The notes under the pieces were generated by a model. That model searched no databases. It was not told the DNA's origin and was given only the letters and a program-made list of their open reading frames with translations. A DNA stretch of 35,149 nt, taken from positions 1 to 35,149 of the forward strand of contig NZ_AKJL01000202.1 in NCBI RefSeq assembly GCF_000282355.1, read 5' to 3'. Positions 32,600-35,149 of this stretch are shown here, piece by piece (the stretch's first letter is position 1; the number at the start of each line of letters is the position of its first letter). This stretch comes from Pseudomonas sp. GM49. Its GTDB lineage: Bacteria > Pseudomonadota > Gammaproteobacteria > Pseudomonadales > Pseudomonadaceae. Both the position numbers and the translations under genes were made by a program.

Positions 32600-34030
32600 A
32601 TGCGTGTTATCGAATCCATCTTGATTGACGGTCACTGGTCCCGAGGCAGTCATGAGCAACGGGGCGCCGTATTCAATCCCGCCAATGGCGAACACATCGC
32701 CGACCTGGGCTTTGCCAGTCGCGCTGACCTTGATCTGGCCTTGGTTGCCGCCGCCAAGGGATTCGAGGTCTGGCGCAAGACCTCGGCCTACGACCGTTCG
32801 AAAATTCTTCGTCGCGCGGCTGATCTGGTGCGTGAGCGCTCCGACGCGATTGCCGAACTGATCACCCTGGAGCAAGGCAAGCCACTGGCCGAAGCACGCA
32901 TGGAGGCCTTTGGCTCCGGTGACCATATCGATTGGTATGCCGAAGAAGGCCGACGGGCTTATGGTCGAGTGATTCCGCCTCGCATGCGTGGGGCGCGACA
33001 GATAGTGTTGCGCGAGCCTGTCGGCCCGGTGGCGGCATTCAGCCCATGGAACTTCCCGGTCAGCCAACTGGTTCGCAAGATTGCCGGGGCCTTGGCTGCC
33101 GGATGCTCGATCATCGCCAAAGGGCCGGAAGAAACACCGTCTTCGTGCATCGAGTTGTGCCGCGCCTTCCAGGATGCAGGTGTGCCGCCCGGCGTTCTCA
33201 ATCTGGTATTTGGTGTGCCGGCGGAGATCTCCGATTACCTGATCCGCTCGGAGGTCATCCGCAAGATTTCCTTCACCGGTTCGGTACCGGTCGGCAGGGC
33301 ACTGGGTGCATTGGCAGGGCAACACCTCAAGCGCTGCACGCTGGAGCTGGGCGGTCATGCGCCATTCATTGTCTGCGACGACGTTGATGTCGAGTCAGTG
33401 GCAGCACTGGGTGCGGGGTTGAAATTCCGCAATGCCGGGCAGATTTGCGCATCGCCTACGCGTTTTTTTGTCCAGCGCGGGATCTACCAGCGGTTCGTCG
33501 ACGCGTTCAGCAAGGCCAGTGCCGCGTTGAAAGTCGGAGCCGGCGACGTAACCGATACCCAGATGGGTCCACTGGCCAATCCGCGGCGGGTGGCGGCGAT
33601 GCAGGCCTATGTCGATGACGCATTGGCTGTGGGGGCAACCCTGGCGGTCGGAGGGCAGAGCGCCGCGCAACCGGGCTTCTTTTTTCCTCCCACCGTACTG
33701 GCAGACGTACCCGACAACGCTCGCGTGATGCACGAAGAACCCTTTGGTCCGATCGCGTCGATCATCGCCTTCGATGACCTGGAGGAAGTGATTGCCAAAG
33801 CCAATGCCTTGCCGTTCGGTCTGGCGGCGTTTGCTTTCACGCGCTCGATTTCACGCGCTACGTTGCTGGCCGATGAGCTGCAAAGCGGCATGGTGTCGAT
33901 CAATCACTTCGGCATCGCTGCGCCCGAAACCCCGTTCGGCGGGATCAAGGACAGCGGTTACGGCAGCGAGGGAGGCAGTGAGGGGTTGGAGGCTTACCTG
34001 ACCACCAAGTTCGTCAGCCAGGTCGGCTGA
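32600..34030 (+). CDS. NAD(P)-dependent aldehyde dehydrogenase, succinate-semialdehyde-dehydrogenase-like
   Basis: A 476-aa ALDH-superfamily enzyme of normal length. Seen are Asn151 in FSPWNFPVSQ, Lys174 in IIAKGPEETP, the cofactor loop FTGSVPVGRA, Glu249 in LELGGHAPF and catalytic Cys283 in NAGQICASPTRF. It oxidises an aldehyde to the acid. Resemblance to the SSDH/GabD group is general and the true substrate is open. It is divergent from the cupin-aldolase operon and followed by a strong terminator and the IclR gene. GAGGA 7 bp before ATG fixes the start; 25 in-frame residues before it run through the promoter region. Confidence 0.93.
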   Translation: MRVIESILIDGHWSRGSHEQRGAVFNPANGEHIADLGFASRADLDLALVAAAKGFEVWRKTSAYDRSKILRRAADLVRERSDAIAELITLEQGKPLAEARMEAFGSGDHIDWYAEEGRRAYGRVIPPRMRGARQIVLREPVGPVAAFSPWNFPVSQLVRKIAGALAAGCSIIAKGPEETPSSCIELCRAFQDAGVPPGVLNLVFGVPAEISDYLIRSEVIRKISFTGSVPVGRALGALAGQHLKRCTLELGGHAPFIVCDDVDVESVAALGAGLKFRNAGQICASPTRFFVQRGIYQRFVDAFSKASAALKVGAGDVTDTQMGPLANPRRVAAMQAYVDDALAVGATLAVGGQSAAQPGFFFPPTVLADVPDNARVMHEEPFGPIASIIAFDDLEEVIAKANALPFGLAAFAFTRSISRATLLADELQSGMVSINHFGIAAPETPFGGIKDSGYGSEGGSEGLEAYLTTKFVSQVG

Positions 34031-34046
34031 TCCACTACTAACGCTT

Positions 34047-34116
34047 GACGCCTGCACCCGGGCCACCGCTTTCCGAGGAAAGAAAGGTCGCCCGGGTGAA
34101 GGCGTCCGGTTTTTTT
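34047..34116 (+). terminator. Intrinsic terminator after the aldehyde dehydrogenase gene
   Basis: GACGCC and CACCCGGGC pair with GCCCGGGTG and GGCGTC around a loop, followed by a run of seven T. It separates the aldehyde dehydrogenase and IclR units. Confidence 0.9.
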
Positions 34117-34198
34117 GGTGTTTCTTTAAGCGATACGATGGGTAAGAATAGCGAAACACAGCAAGTCGCTATCAAGGTTCAGAAAAAAGAGGTGAGCA

Positions 34199-35020
34199 GT
34201 GAAAGCAGAAGACAAAGACCCCAAAGAGGTGACTGCCACCGGACCGGTTCTACTGGAGTCGGTCGAAATGGTTTTCCGGCTGCTCGATGAGCTGACCGCT
34301 GCCCGGCGTCCGCTAGGGGTTACGGAGCTGGCGCAGTTGATGCAAACCGCCAAGCCGCGCACTTATCGTCATCTGGCCTCGATGCGACAGTTGGGCATTC
34401 TCGAACAGGACCCCAGCACTGAAAAATATCTGTTGGGTTCACGCCTGGTCGCCTATGGCGAAGCGGCCAGCGAGCAATTTGACCTGCGCGCACTGGCCGA
34501 TCCTTACCTGACGCGGATTCGTGACAACACTGGCCAAAGTGCGCTGCTCGCGGTGGCTCAGCATGAATCGGCACTGGTGGTTTCCTGCGTCGAATCCAAG
34601 GCCAATGTCTGTATTTCTGTCAAGCCGGGAAATCGGGTGTTGCCTTACTGCTCGGCGCAAGGCCGCACGGTATTGGCGTTCGCCGATGCCGCGACCCAGC
34701 AACGGGTGATGCGACGCAAGATGCCACGCCTGACTGACAAGACCCTGTGCGACCCCGAAGCGCTGGCGCAGCGTCTGGCGCTGATTCGCGAGCGTCTTTA
34801 TGACGACGCCGATGGCGAAATCACGATGGGTATCAATGCGCTGTGCTGCCCCCTCTTTCGGGAAAACGACGTGATTGTCGGCACCATCGGCATTGTCGGT
34901 CCCAGCTCGGCCATTCCAGTGCCACCGCCGGCCAACATGCTGAAGGAACTGCAAGCGGCTGCCGCCGAAATCAGTGAGCGGTTGCATGCCGCGACCTACA
35001 ACAAGAAGCCGGCACGCTGA
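34199..35020 (+). CDS. IclR-family transcriptional regulator
   Basis: A 273-aa regulator. The N-terminal winged helix covers about 20-80 (LESVEMVFRLLDELTAARRP, then VTELAQLMQTAKPRTYRHLA). The effector domain follows, with GQSALLAVAQHESALVV, YCSAQGRTVLAF and EITMGINALCCPLFR. The start is GTG at 34199 after GAGGTG. IclR proteins usually repress catabolic operons until a pathway compound binds. The adjacent divergent cluster with its repeated 23-bp motif is the likely target. Confidence 0.92.
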   Translation: MKAEDKDPKEVTATGPVLLESVEMVFRLLDELTAARRPLGVTELAQLMQTAKPRTYRHLASMRQLGILEQDPSTEKYLLGSRLVAYGEAASEQFDLRALADPYLTRIRDNTGQSALLAVAQHESALVVSCVESKANVCISVKPGNRVLPYCSAQGRTVLAFADAATQQRVMRRKMPRLTDKTLCDPEALAQRLALIRERLYDDADGEITMGINALCCPLFRENDVIVGTIGIVGPSSAIPVPPPANMLKELQAAAAEISERLHAATYNKKPAR

Positions 35021-35049
35021 AGTCCTTCGCATAAAAAAAACGCCCCCCC

Positions 35050-35149
35050 TGTAGGAGCGAGCTTGCTCGCGATGGAGGTTAACGATAACGCGGGTTTTCT
35101 GGTTAAACCCGGCGCTCTCCAGTCCATCGCGAGCAAGCTCGCTCCTACA
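35050..35149. repeat. REP doublet (REPIN), 100 bp, at the window end
   Basis: Arms TGTAGGAGCGAGCTTGCTCG and the complement, with a core in the same orientation as the element at 622 and similar to it. It lies 29 bp after the IclR stop. Confidence 0.95.

Noticed and set aside
1..35149. CRISPR array, tRNA or rRNA gene
   Set aside because: No evenly spaced direct repeats, cloverleaf or rRNA-like sequence was noticed; the repeats present are REP-type inverted pairs.

Overview
The window looks like chromosomal DNA from a Pseudomonas of the fluorescens group. The main genes are GC-rich. Four REP doublets of the TGTAGGAGCGAG type and two of the GTGGCGAGGGGGCTTG type lie between them, and a DUF6124-type gene and paired cystathionine synthase/lyase genes fit the same group. 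This assignment rests on family recognition, not on a search. No rRNA, tRNA, CRISPR array or intact transposon was seen.

Layout. 0-2.3 kb: a secreted cupin, an Ohr-type peroxidase and a LysR regulator. 2.6-4.0 kb: a DHA2-type MFS exporter divergent from the LysR gene. 4.1-11.2 kb: a basic-amino-acid-type ABC operon whose first gene fuses an AruH-like aminotransferase to the transporter ATPase. It continues with a binding protein, two permeases and an EamA exporter; a TetR regulator and a divergent AstE/AspA-like deacylase follow. Matching TGAAC-N4-GTTCA dyads stand before both the fusion gene and the deacylase. 11.2-14.3 kb: an exported epoxide-hydrolase-like protein, a DUF6124 gene behind a leader that folds best as RNA of its own strand, and an EF-hand protein with four EGKCG motifs like the HvfA peptide metallophores.

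14.3-22.6 kb is an accessory region of lower and mixed GC. It holds remnants of a NYN-domain protein, a HlyD-type secretion adaptor, a phage tail fibre, a GNAT enzyme and a tyrosine integrase. Among them are an intact NCS1 permease, AT-rich membrane proteins of unknown function, a BON protein, a DJ-1/PfpI protein, a cytochrome c and a tiny secreted ORF.

22.7-28.7 kb: a PhnDCEE-type oxyanion ABC operon next to cystathionine gamma-lyase and beta-synthase genes (reverse transsulfuration). 28.9-35.0 kb: a divergent catabolic cluster. One arm is cupin, HpcH/HpaI aldolase, DUF6282-type hydrolase, dihydroorotate-dehydrogenase-like flavoprotein and a small ORF; the other is an aldehyde dehydrogenase and an IclR regulator. 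The two arms share a 23-bp motif in the intergenic region. The substrate is unknown.

The strongest candidates for something new are the aminotransferase-ATPase fusion with its predicted regulon, the EGKCG/EF-hand protein without a visible maturation enzyme, the DUF6124 leader RNA, a GTATC-repeat regulatory element seen three times, and the DUF6282 catabolic cluster.
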